Shown here: in pieces, positions 9,088 to 16,164 of the stretch
Position numbering within the stretch: position 1 is the stretch's first letter
Layout: the number at the start of each line of letters is the position of its first letter
DNA from: Levilactobacillus tujiorum
Lineage (GTDB): Bacteria > Bacillota > Bacilli > Lactobacillales > Lactobacillaceae
Direction of reading: 5' to 3'
Assembly: GCF_012641185.1 (NCBI RefSeq)
Contig: NZ_JAAXLK010000027.1
Span: 1-34,406 of the forward strand
DNA: 34,406 bases
Notes under the pieces: model-generated
Databases searched by the model: none
Told to the model about the DNA's origin: nothing
What the model saw: the letters and a program-made list of their open reading frames with translations, nothing else
Translations under genes and position numbers: made by a program

Positions 9088-9101
9088 TGAACCGCTTTCA
9101 T
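9088..9101 (-). promoter_or_regulatory. Candidate cre (CcpA) site upstream of ptsHI
   Basis: Minus strand ATGAAAGCGGTTCA contains the TGAAAGCG half of the cre consensus. The second half deviates at about two positions. It lies just upstream of the -35 box, a position where CcpA often activates rather than represses. Motif match only. Confidence 0.4.
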
Positions 9102-9111
9102 CAAAAAATCA

Positions 9112-9312
9112 TTATTCGCCGTCATTTCCGGCGTCATGATCATAATGATAAATGATTTTGCCGTTCTTTTCCGCCTGGCCCACAACCCGTTTTCTGGTTT
9201 CAAAAGCCATGAATGCTTTCTGAAAAGCGGGAAAATCTGCCGGCGTCACTTCAAATTGCTCGATCTGCTTATTTTTTAATTGATTCATTAAATCCGTAAA
9301 GTCTCGATCCAC
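9112..9312 (-). CDS. Small protein of unknown function (66 aa, GTG start)
   Basis: Not recognised. A 66-aa hydrophilic, charged protein with a predicted helical N-terminal half (LMNQLKNKQIEQFEV) and a C-terminal strand-like IIYHYDHD. No membrane segment and no metal-binding cysteines. The start is GTG 9312, preceded by GGGAGGG at 7 nt, a strong ribosome binding site supporting a real gene. It ends just upstream of the cre-like site of ptsHI. No clear terminator separates it from ptsH. Confidence 0.65.
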   Translation of the reverse strand: MDRDFTDLMNQLKNKQIEQFEVTPADFPAFQKAFMAFETRKRVVGQAEKNGKIIYHYDHDAGNDGE

Positions 9313-9348
9313 GTTACTACCCTCCCACTGTTAACTAACTAGTTTACT

Positions 9349-9605
9349 GCCTGCGCCTTACCGGTCAGCAGATATGGGCTGGAACGGTGCGAACACAACT
9401 TGAAGCCTCGAAAGTGCCGAGTCTACAAGCTTGGTTTTCTACTAGGCCAGCCAGAAAATCACTGACTGACTAAGTAGAACGACGCGCCTGAGCCCATATC
9501 TGCTGACCTTACGGCTGACACAATGTTTTTAAACAACTGTGATAATAGTCGCTACGTCCGTCATCGATTAAAGCGAAAATACTGAACAGCCACCCGTCTC
9601 AGCCT
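9349..9605 (+). repeat. Dispersed intergenic repeat, copy E (palindrome module plus linker)
   Basis: From GCGCCTTACCGGTCAGC onward this region matches 34003-34255 closely. It comprises the palindromic H module (see 9363-9508) and then a linker beginning with a TTTTT tract and AACTGTGATAATAGTCGC. The structured S module found in copies A, B and C is absent. Orientation is given as in copy C. Confidence 0.85.
9363..9508 (+). repeat. H module: long palindrome with internal hairpins (copy E)
   Basis: Perfect 18-bp outer arms (GGTCAGCAGATATGGGCT at 9363-9380 and its complement at 9491-9508) enclose about 110 nt. That interior holds smaller hairpins: CTCG/CGAG around 9408-9422, and TTCTACT paired with AAGTAGAA around 9437-9479. 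A second copy at 34014-34159 keeps the same pairings with compensating changes. Confidence 0.85.
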
Positions 9606-9820
9606 TTAGTTAAAAACTAAGATTGTTGTCAGTGCCTAAACGGCAAGAATAAAGAGGCTAAATCTATCACCGGCAGCTGTCGGAAATACCAATGGACTAA
9701 GCGGTCCGCCTAACACATAGTTAGTCTCCAGCATGGCGACAGACACCACCCATATTGCACAATTTTCTGTCTTCAATTAATTCACCGCTTAGAGATAACG
9801 GACTTGCGTTCTTCCCTATC
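9606..9820. other. Intergenic, no recognised gene
   Basis: No ORF with a ribosome binding site. There is one small inverted repeat (TTAGTT/AACTAA near 9606-9620). It separates repeat copy E from the clpE control region. Confidence 0.45.
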
Positions 9821-9885
9821 TTACGGTCAAAAAATGCGGGGGTCAAAGTTTTTTTGCAAAATTCGGCAAATTTTGAATAGTCATT

Positions 9886-9912
9886 TTAGCATTCTATTGC
9901 CGAGAGTGCTAA
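9886..9912 (+). promoter_or_regulatory. CIRCE element (HrcA operator) upstream of clpE
   Basis: TTAGCATTC, nine bases, GAGTGCTAA: the CIRCE inverted repeat with a single mismatch to TTAGCACTC-N9-GAGTGCTAA. It lies about 85 bp upstream of the -10 box used for clpE. A weak promoter overlapping it (TTGCAA near 9854, AATAGT near 9876) is possible. Confidence 0.85.
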
Positions 9913-9973
9913 AATGTAGTCGTTCGCTGGAAATATCCCGTCATACCGCGAGTTTCCCGTGCAGACAAAATAC

Positions 9974-10001
9974 TTGCACAGCCAGCTGAACGCGGTATAA
10001 T
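9974..10001 (+). promoter_or_regulatory. clpE promoter
   Basis: -35 TTGCAC (9974-9979), 16-nt spacer, perfect -10 TATAAT (9996-10001). The CtsR operator lies immediately downstream, overlapping the expected start site. Confidence 0.8.
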
Positions 10002-10003
10002 GT

Positions 10004-10027
10004 GGTCAATGGTCAAGAAAGGTCAAA
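10004..10027 (+). promoter_or_regulatory. CtsR operator of clpE (three GGTCAA heptads)
   Basis: GGTCAAG-AAA-GGTCAAA (10011-10027) is the canonical CtsR tandem heptad with a 3-nt gap. A third heptad, GGTCAAT, directly precedes it (10004-10010). Binding just after the -10 box would block transcription until heat or protein-damage stress inactivates CtsR. Confidence 0.9.
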
Positions 10028-10090
10028 CGATTCTTGATTGACCCGTGGGTATTTCCCACGAGAACTCCAGGCAAGAAAGGAGACGACAAG

Positions 10091-12325
10091 ATGCTATGTC
10101 AAAATTGCCACCGCAATGAAGCAACAATTCACCTTTACATGAGTGTAAACGGGCAGCGGCAACAAGTTGACCTATGCCAAAATTGTTACCAGTTGCTCAA
10201 GCAACAGCAATCAAACGATTCTGGAAATGGAGGTGGCCGTATGGCACAAGATCCATTCGGCTTTAATAACCTGGATGATATTTTCCGGGCTATGCAAGGC
10301 GGCGACAACCAAGCTAACTTCCGTCAAGCTTCCAATCAAGGACAACCTACCCAACCTGCAGGCAATCAGGGAGGTTCTGGCAACGGCTTACTCAGTCAGT
10401 ATGGCTTGAACCTCACGCAATTGGCTAAGGATGGTAAAGTCGATCCTGTGATTGGCCGCGATAAGGAAACCGCGCAAGTGATCGAAATTCTTAATCGCCG
10501 GACTAAGAATAACCCCGTTTTAATTGGGGAAGCCGGGGTTGGGAAGACCGCGGTTGTCGAAGGTCTTGCGGAGCGGATTGTCGAAGGCAACGTTCCACAA
10601 AAGCTCGCTAACAAGCAGATTATTCGCTTAGATGTTGTCTCGTTAGTTCAAGGCACTGGTATCCGGGGCCAATTCGAACAACGCATGCAACAACTAATGA
10701 AAGAAGTTCAGGCTAATCCCGACATCATTCTCTTCATCGATGAAATTCATGAAATTATGGGTGCCGGTAATGCCGAAGGTGGTATGGACGCCGGCAACGT
10801 CTTGAAACCTGCCCTCGCCCGTGGTGATTTTCAACTGATCGGTGCCACGACGTTAAGTGAATACCGAGATATTGAAAAGGACCAGGCGTTGGCTCGTCGC
10901 TTCCAGCCAGTCACGGTTAATGAACCTAGTGCTGACGAAGCAATCAAGATTTTGCAAGGTATCCAAAAGAAATATGAGGACTACCACCACGTTCACTACA
11001 CGGATGACGCTATTGAAGCGGCCGTTCGTCTGTCCGATCGCTACATTCAAGACCGGTTCTTACCCGACAAGGCCATTGACCTGTTGGATGAAGCCGGGTC
11101 GCGTAAGAATTTGACGATCAATATTGCTGATCCCAAGGCAATTGATGAAAAGATCAAGGCCGCTGAGGGTCAGAAACAAGCCGCTTTAAAACAAGAAGAT
11201 TATGAAAAGGCAGCCTACTACCGCGACCAAGTAACGAAGCTGGAAAAGTCCAAGGAAAATGCCAAAGACGCTGATCAAAACGCTTCGGCTGAGGTAACTG
11301 TGAAGGACATGCAGGACATCGTCGAAGAAAAGACCAACATTCCAGTCGGTGAATTACAAGCCAAGGAACAACATCAACTTCAAAGTTTGGGCAGTGACCT
11401 CGAGAAACACGTCATTGGTCAGAACGAAGCTGTTGATAAGGTTGCCCGCGCAATTCGGCGTAACCGGATTGGTTTAAACGGCACGGGTCGGCCAATTGGG
11501 TCCTTCCTCTTCGTTGGTCCAACTGGTGTCGGCAAGACGGAATTGGCAAAGCAATTAGCCAACGAACTCTTTGGCTCAACGGACGCAATGGTTCGGTTCG
11601 ACATGTCTGAGTACATGGAGCCGCATTCCATTTCTAAATTGATCGGGTCACCGCCTGGCTATGTAGGCTACGAAGAAGCTGGCCAACTCACCGAACAAGT
11701 TCGGCGTCATCCATACACGCTGATCTTGCTAGATGAAATTGAAAAGGCCCACCCTGACGTCATGAATATGTTCTTACAAATTCTTGACGACGGTCGGTTA
11801 ACCGATTCACAGGGACGGACAGTTTCCTTCAAGGATACGCTGATCATCATGACCAGTAACGCCGGCACCGGTGACGCTGAAGCCAACGTTGGGTTTGGTG
11901 CTGCTGCTGAAGGTAAGACTCACTCTGTCTTAGGCAATTTGACCAACTACTTCAAGCCAGAATTTCTAAACCGTTTTGATGACATTATTGAGTTTAACTC
12001 ATTAACTAAGGATAACTTGATGCACATCGTTGATTTAATGATCGGTGATGTCAATCAAATGTTGGCCGGTCAAGGCTTACACATCCACGTCACGGAACCG
12101 GTTGAGGAACAATTGGTTCAGAAGGGTTATAATCCTGCGATGGGTGCTCGTCCACTCCGCCGCGTGATCCAAGAAGAAATTGAGGATCGTATCGCCGACT
12201 TCTACCTCGACCACGCAGATGTGAAGAACTTAGTGGCTAAGATTGAAGACGGTAAGATTACGTTGGCTGCTGACAATGAAGCAACTTCGTCAACTACCAG
12301 TGCAACTGACTCAACTAAGCAATAA
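10091..12325 (+). CDS. clpE: ATP-dependent Clp protease ATP-binding subunit ClpE
   Basis: A 744-aa HSP100 unfoldase that feeds damaged proteins to ClpP and participates in disaggregation. It has the ClpE-specific N-terminal zinc finger (C3-x2-C6 and C29-x2-C32), then a Q/N/G-rich linker. The first AAA+ domain follows (Walker A GEAGVGKT at 146-153, Walker [11 protein letters not shown]), then a UVR-like coiled segment ([13 protein letters not shown]). The second AAA+ domain has GPTGVGKT at 476-483 and [15 protein letters not shown] 10091 follows AAAGGAGA; the ORF is open to 10034 but lacks an SD there. Single-gene unit controlled by CtsR and probably HrcA, with its own terminator. Confidence 0.97.
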   Translation: MLCQNCHRNEATIHLYMSVNGQRQQVDLCQNCYQLLKQQQSNDSGNGGGRMAQDPFGFNNLDDIFRAMQGGDNQANFRQASNQGQPTQPAGNQGGSGNGLLSQYGLNLTQLAKDGKVDPVIGRDKETAQVIEILNRRTKNNPVLIGEAGVGKTAVVEGLAERIVEGNVPQKLANKQIIRLDVVSLVQGTGIRGQFEQRMQQLMKEVQANPDIILFIDEIHEIMGAGNAEGGMDAGNVLKPALARGDFQLIGATTLSEYRDIEKDQALARRFQPVTVNEPSADEAIKILQGIQKKYEDYHHVHYTDDAIEAAVRLSDRYIQDRFLPDKAIDLLDEAGSRKNLTINIADPKAIDEKIKAAEGQKQAALKQEDYEKAAYYRDQVTKLEKSKENAKDADQNASAEVTVKDMQDIVEEKTNIPVGELQAKEQHQLQSLGSDLEKHVIGQNEAVDKVARAIRRNRIGLNGTGRPIGSFLFVGPTGVGKTELAKQLANELFGSTDAMVRFDMSEYMEPHSISKLIGSPPGYVGYEEAGQLTEQVRRHPYTLILLDEIEKAHPDVMNMFLQILDDGRLTDSQGRTVSFKDTLIIMTSNAGTGDAEANVGFGAAAEGKTHSVLGNLTNYFKPEFLNRFDDIIEFNSLTKDNLMHIVDLMIGDVNQMLAGQGLHIHVTEPVEEQLVQKGYNPAMGARPLRRVIQEEIEDRIADFYLDHADVKNLVAKIEDGKITLAADNEATSSTTSATDSTKQ

Positions 12326-12335
12326 AGAATAGTTT

Positions 12336-12372
12336 TAAAGGTGTTCAGCGTTTCCTGCTGAACACCTTTTTT
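12336..12372 (+). terminator. Intrinsic terminator of clpE
   Basis: Stem AAGGTGTTCAGC / GCTGAACACCTT with a 7-nt loop and a T-run, just after the clpE stop. Confidence 0.92.
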
Positions 12373-12460
12373 AATCACTGAACGCAGGGTTGAAAGGATT
12401 AAAATCATTACCAACGCTGAAGTGACAAGGCTTTTAGTCTGAAAAATAGTCTAAACCCGT

Positions 12461-12635
12461 CACCTGCGGCTGGCAAAGATTCCGCCTGCTGTGGGACCGC
12501 CTGCGGCCTGAGAAACGGTCCTCCGGCTCGGTTTGAAGCTCGGAAGTTCACCGATCTCCAAACACGTCCCACGTTGTAAGCCGAAAATCGGCTAACAGCG
12601 TCGACACAGCTGGCTCCACCTCTGCCCTCCTCCGG
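12461..12635 (-). repeat. S module, copy A: branched structured repeat
   Basis: Read on the minus strand from 12635, it begins CCGGAGGAGGGCAG and ends TTTGCCAGCCGCAGG. It aligns with the plus-strand copy at 12881-13065. It keeps the closing stem, hairpin 1 (12601-12571, loop-closed by AGCCGA/TCGGCT) and hairpin 2 (GTTTG/CAAAC around 12562-12530), although the stem bases differ. It faces copy B in inverted orientation. Confidence 0.75.
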
Positions 12636-12707
12636 TTATGTTAGCCTTTGATTAGCAAATTGGTTTAATCGCTTGGCACATCAGTACTTAGCAAATATAG
12701 ATGACAA

Positions 12708-12762
12708 TATCTGTGCAGCCGGGAGTGAGCTAAATTTGAGCTCACTCTCGGCTACACAGATA
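12708..12762 (+). repeat. 24-bp hairpin between repeat copies A and B
   Basis: Arms 12708-12731 and 12739-12762 pair over 24 bp with one mismatch and one G-U, with a 7-nt loop AAATTTG. Neither side has a T-run, so it is not a standard terminator. It occupies the place taken by the H palindrome in copies C and E. Confidence 0.75.
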
Positions 12763-12880
12763 GCGGCTGATACCAGCTTCCTGGACATCTAGAACTAACA
12801 ACTGTCACTATCCGTTAATTGGACTGTAAACGCCAGGTACTCGCTTTTTCAACTGTTGCTTGGGCAAGATACAATCAAAG

Positions 12881-13065
12881 CCGGAGGAGGCCAGGGATGA
12901 AGCCGGCCGTGAAAGTGGTGTTAGCTGGTGTTTTTAACCAGCTTATACCACGGGCATTTTTGAAGACACACGTTCTTCGTGGCCTCAAAATGAGCGAGAA
13001 GACTGGTGCCTTTCCAGGCTGAAGCGTCCCCACAGCAGGCGGAATTCCTGGCAGCCGGAGTGCGG
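12881..13065 (+). repeat. S module, copy B: branched structured repeat
   Basis: Starts CCGGAGGAGGCCAGG and ends CCTGGCAGCCGGAG, so the ends can pair (CCGG/CCGG and CCAGG/CCTGG). Inside are hairpin 1 (12915-12929 with 12937-12951) and hairpin 2 (TTTTGA...TCAAAA around 12957-12990). It is flanked by 8-bp direct repeats AGCCGGAG at 12879-12886 and 13053-13060. Upstream, from about 12798, it shares the linker sequence of copies C and D. A 67-codon reading frame crosses it but looks like a by-product of the structure. Confidence 0.75.
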
Positions 13066-13154
13066 CAAATTTATACTAACTTAGCAGCTAGATAAGGATC
13101 ATTGCCCTCTGCACCACCAGCCATCACTAACCAAAATCCGATAGTGTTCAGCTG

Positions 13155-13182
13155 TTGGCGTAGCGGGTAAAAATGGTATACT
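13155..13182 (+). promoter_or_regulatory. Promoter of the MucBP-type gene
   Basis: -35 TTGGCG (13155-13160), 16-nt spacer, -10 TATACT (13177-13182). The -35 is weak and the -10 good. Confidence 0.55.
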
Positions 13183-13215
13183 AGATTTTAAAGGAAACTT
13201 CTGGAGGTGAATGGC

Positions 13216-14310
13216 ATGGCATTTTTTGACTGGTTACGACGTCTGATTGAACCTAAACCTCGGCGCGAAAGCATTTCGCAGCCGATAACCCGGCGTCACC
13301 GTCATGTACCAATCAAGCCAGCCGTTGAGTCGGTGCAGCCTAGCTCACCAGCTAGCACACCACCCGGATTGACGGCACCCACTCCGACGCCCCAGACCGC
13401 ACAGCCAGCAGCTTCAGCAGCAACAGCGACCTTAGTCGTGCGGTTAGTCGATGAGGCCAATCATCCCCTACAACCAGCACTCGTCATCACCGGCGCGCTC
13501 AACGCAACCGTAAATTACCGTTTCCCACAAATTCCGGGGTACGCCCTATCCCGGATTCATGGCTTCACACAAAATTTCATTAGTGAATATGGCTTAACAA
13601 CGGTCATCTACCGCCGGCTTTTGGGCAAGCCCATCATCGGTTACCTCGTTGACTTTGACTCTGGTCGTCTACTAGCCCTACCGCAAATTCATCGAGGGCA
13701 CCTGGGCGTCTCCTTTACGCTCACCCCACCCACGGTTGACGGTTACCACATCTTTCAAGCGCAAGGCCCCCAGCGTGGCATCTTTTCCGATCACGCCCAA
13801 CGCGTCGTTTACTTCTATCGACGCGATAGCTGGGAAATGGTTCAACGCGTTCATCAGTACGTCTTCTTACAGCGCGATCACGACGTTTACGACGAACCCA
13901 ACGGTAGCGCTTATGGCTATCAATTCCCGGCGGATTCCTTGTGGCGCCTCTTCATGATTATTACGCTAACGAATGGCGATGTCTGGTACAATCTTGGCGG
14001 TAACCAATGGCTTCAGGCAGCCGATACCCTGCGCCGCGACCACCAGCTGGCTCACCCAGCCATTGCACAAAAACGGTTATGGCAGCCCGAACCCTTCGAA
14101 CGACTAGGCACTGTTGACTACGTACCCGGCGCGGCTGTCACCATTTACAGTGAGCCCTATGGCGAAGCTTCAGGCCAATTAACTCACGGCGAAGCGCTCG
14201 ACGTCCGCGGCCGCATCATTGACGACCAACACCTAACCTGGTACCAAATCGGCCCAGAAGCGTACATCAACGCACGCTACGTCCGGCTCGTGCCCATAAA
14301 TACGATTTAA
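13216..14310 (+). CDS. MucBP/SH3-like repeat protein without a signal peptide
   Basis: A 364-aa protein. After a short basic N-terminus (residues 1-30) comes a P/A/T/S-rich linker to about residue 78. Then there are two MucBP-like units of about 65 residues, ending VIYRR and VVYFYRR. A region with tryptophan-rich strands (NGDVWYNLGGNQWLQ) follows, then a C-terminal bacterial SH3/SLAP-like unit (TWYQIGPEAYINARYVRLV). Such domains normally sit on secreted adhesins, but I see no hydrophobic signal segment, membrane anchor or LPXTG motif. The start is ATG 13216, with GGAGG 8 nt upstream; the in-frame GTG at 13207 is too close to the SD. Monocistronic. Confidence 0.75.
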   Translation: MAFFDWLRRLIEPKPRRESISQPITRRHRHVPIKPAVESVQPSSPASTPPGLTAPTPTPQTAQPAASAATATLVVRLVDEANHPLQPALVITGALNATVNYRFPQIPGYALSRIHGFTQNFISEYGLTTVIYRRLLGKPIIGYLVDFDSGRLLALPQIHRGHLGVSFTLTPPTVDGYHIFQAQGPQRGIFSDHAQRVVYFYRRDSWEMVQRVHQYVFLQRDHDVYDEPNGSAYGYQFPADSLWRLFMIITLTNGDVWYNLGGNQWLQAADTLRRDHQLAHPAIAQKRLWQPEPFERLGTVDYVPGAAVTIYSEPYGEASGQLTHGEALDVRGRIIDDQHLTWYQIGPEAYINARYVRLVPINTI

Positions 14311-14354
14311 AAAAGCAGCTCCTCTAACCTAATCTGGTTAAAGGAACTGCTTTT
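14311..14354. terminator. Bidirectional terminator between the MucBP-type gene and asnS
   Basis: Arms AAAAGCAG...TCC...TAACC and GGTTA...GGA...CTGCTTTT pair around a 6-nt loop, with A and T runs on either side. It lies between convergent genes. Confidence 0.85.
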
Positions 14355-14392
14355 CGATTACTCAATTTTTGACCGTATTTTCGCTCGTCAGG

Positions 14393-15784
14393 CTAGAATT
14401 CAGCATTACCTGGGGTCCGTGGGTAAGGAATCACGTCACGAATGTTCTCCATCCCCGTAACGTACATCAATAGCCGTTCAAATCCAATCCCGTAGCCGGA
14501 GTGTTCCGTCTCACCGTACTTCCGCAAATCCAAGTACCATTGGTATTCTTCTTGTGGCAAGTGGTTGTCTTTAATCTTCTGAGCCATTTGTGCTTGCCGT
14601 TCTTCACGTTGGCTACCCCCGATTAATTCACCAATGCGAGGGACTAACAAGTCAGCTGCAGCGACCGTCTTTCCATCAGCGTTGTCCCGCATGTAGAATG
14701 CCTTGATCTCCTTAGGATAGTCCGTTAAGAAGGTTGGCCGCTTGTAGACTTGCTCACAGATATAACGTTCATGTTCCGCTTGTAAGTCGAGTCCCCAGTA
14801 TACGGGAACGTCGAATTTAACCGGTGCCTTCTTCAAAATATCAATGGCTTCCGTGTACGTAATCTGCGCGAACTTTTCATCAATCGTTTGATGAAGCCGG
14901 TTCAACAGGTCATCGTCAACGGCGTCATTCAGGAATTCCAATTCATCCTTAGCGTGGGCTAACAGGTAGCTGACCACGTGCTTCAGTAGACTTTCGGATT
15001 CATTGATCACATCCTGCAGATCCGCAAAGGCCATTTCTGGTTCAATCATCCAGAACTCAGAAGCATGCCGCGCCGTGTGCGAGTTCTCTGCCCGGAAAGT
15101 TGGGCCAAACGTGTAGACATTCCGTAAAGCCAAGGCAAAGGCTTCGACTGGCAATTGACCACTAACCGTCAAGTTAGTTTCCTTCTTGAAGAAGTCTTGG
15201 CTGTCGTCTACCTTACCATCGTCTGTCTTAGGTAAGTTATTCATGTCCAGCGTGGTTACCCGGAACATTTCCCCGGCCCCTTCACTGTCACTACTCGTGA
15301 TGATCGGCGTGTTAACGTAGGTAAAGCCGTTTTCCTGCAGATACTGGTGCACCGCAAAGGCCGTCAGTGAACGAATCCGGAAGACCGCGTAGAAAGTGTT
15401 CGTCCGCGGCCGCAAGTGAGCCATCGTCCGCAAGTATTCGTAGGTGTGCTTCTTCTTTTGCAACGGGTAGTCGTTATCGGACTTCCCTTCCAGCACAACT
15501 TCTTCGGCGTGAATTTCAAAGGGTTGCTTAGCATCTGGCGTGTACACAACCGTCCCCACAACTTTAATCGTGGAGCTTAATGGCAACTTCGTCATTTCTG
15601 CATAGTTTTCCAAATCGCTCTTCATGACGATCTGGGCGTGCTTTAGGCAAGAGCCATCGTTTAATTCAATGAATCCGACCCGCTTGGACCCCCGCACGGT
15701 CTTGACCCAGCCATGCAAAACGACTTCTTCGTCTTCAGCAAAATGCCGATCGCTGAATAAATCTTTAACTAAAATTTCTGTCAT
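14393..15784 (-). CDS. asnS: Asparaginyl-tRNA synthetase
   Basis: A 463-aa class IIb aminoacyl-tRNA synthetase. It has an N-terminal OB-fold anticodon-binding domain ([20 protein letters not shown]) and class II motif 2 ([20 protein letters not shown]). Motif 3 near the C-terminus reads [15 protein letters not shown]. The start at ATG 15784 has AAGGAG 6 nt upstream; the adjacent ATG at 15787 is only 3 nt away. Expression is controlled by the T-box leader directly upstream, so the gene is induced when tRNA-Asn is uncharged. Confidence 0.96.
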   Translation of the reverse strand: MTEILVKDLFSDRHFAEDEEVVLHGWVKTVRGSKRVGFIELNDGSCLKHAQIVMKSDLENYAEMTKLPLSSTIKVVGTVVYTPDAKQPFEIHAEEVVLEGKSDNDYPLQKKKHTYEYLRTMAHLRPRTNTFYAVFRIRSLTAFAVHQYLQENGFTYVNTPIITSSDSEGAGEMFRVTTLDMNNLPKTDDGKVDDSQDFFKKETNLTVSGQLPVEAFALALRNVYTFGPTFRAENSHTARHASEFWMIEPEMAFADLQDVINESESLLKHVVSYLLAHAKDELEFLNDAVDDDLLNRLHQTIDEKFAQITYTEAIDILKKAPVKFDVPVYWGLDLQAEHERYICEQVYKRPTFLTDYPKEIKAFYMRDNADGKTVAAADLLVPRIGELIGGSQREERQAQMAQKIKDNHLPQEEYQWYLDLRKYGETEHSGYGIGFERLLMYVTGMENIRDVIPYPRTPGNAEF

Positions 15785-15805
15785 CATATTCTCCTTCTGT
15801 GAGAC

Positions 15806-16075
15806 CAAAAAAAGACCCATCATCCCTAAAAATCAAAGGGACGAAAGGTCTTTCCGCGGTACCACCCAAATTGTTTTAAACAAAACCAACTTAAACTAGC
15901 GTACTAACATACGCTCCGGTTGATAACGTGGCGGTCACGGCGCGGCCTACTCTACTTTCAGCCGGCAACAAAAATGGGGTTGTCCACACTGGCCAAATCA
16001 CTAAGCTTACACTGCCCTTAGCTCGCTAACCATTCGGTACCAATCTGGCATGGTCCATCTTTCTTGTTTTTCATC
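15806..16075 (-). promoter_or_regulatory. T-box riboswitch controlling asnS
   Basis: The minus strand has the T-box core GGGTGGTACCGCGG (15867-15854), which pairs with the NCCA end of uncharged tRNA. An intrinsic terminator follows (AAAGACC...GGGTCTTTTTTT, 15853-15806) just before asnS. Upstream there is a stem III hairpin (GCGTA/TACGC at 15914-15899) and the conserved CGTTATC segment. A possible Asn specifier AAC is at 15981-15979 in GGACAACCCC. I did not fold stem I, so the specifier and the 5' boundary are tentative. The Asn assignment rests on the downstream gene. Confidence 0.93.
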
Positions 16076-16164
16076 TTATTCAACTACTGTCAGACTATCA
16101 CAAGTTGTCGCTACACACAACCAGAATTTCATTCTACCCCGGTTTGCCGACCGTTAATGACCAG

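Noticed and set aside
9825-9847. Two GGTCAAA heptads as the main CtsR operator
   Set aside because: They are separated by 9 bases rather than 3, so they do not form the usual operator; the site at 10011-10027 does.
9804-9989. 61-aa plus-strand ORF before clpE
   Set aside because: It covers the CIRCE element and part of the promoter region, has no SD, and stops short of the clpE start.
12819-13022. 67-aa ORF across repeat copy B taken as a full gene
   Set aside because: The first half comes from the linker, which is not kept in frame in other copies, and the rest follows the hairpin arms. Only the shorter inner frame is discussed as a finding.
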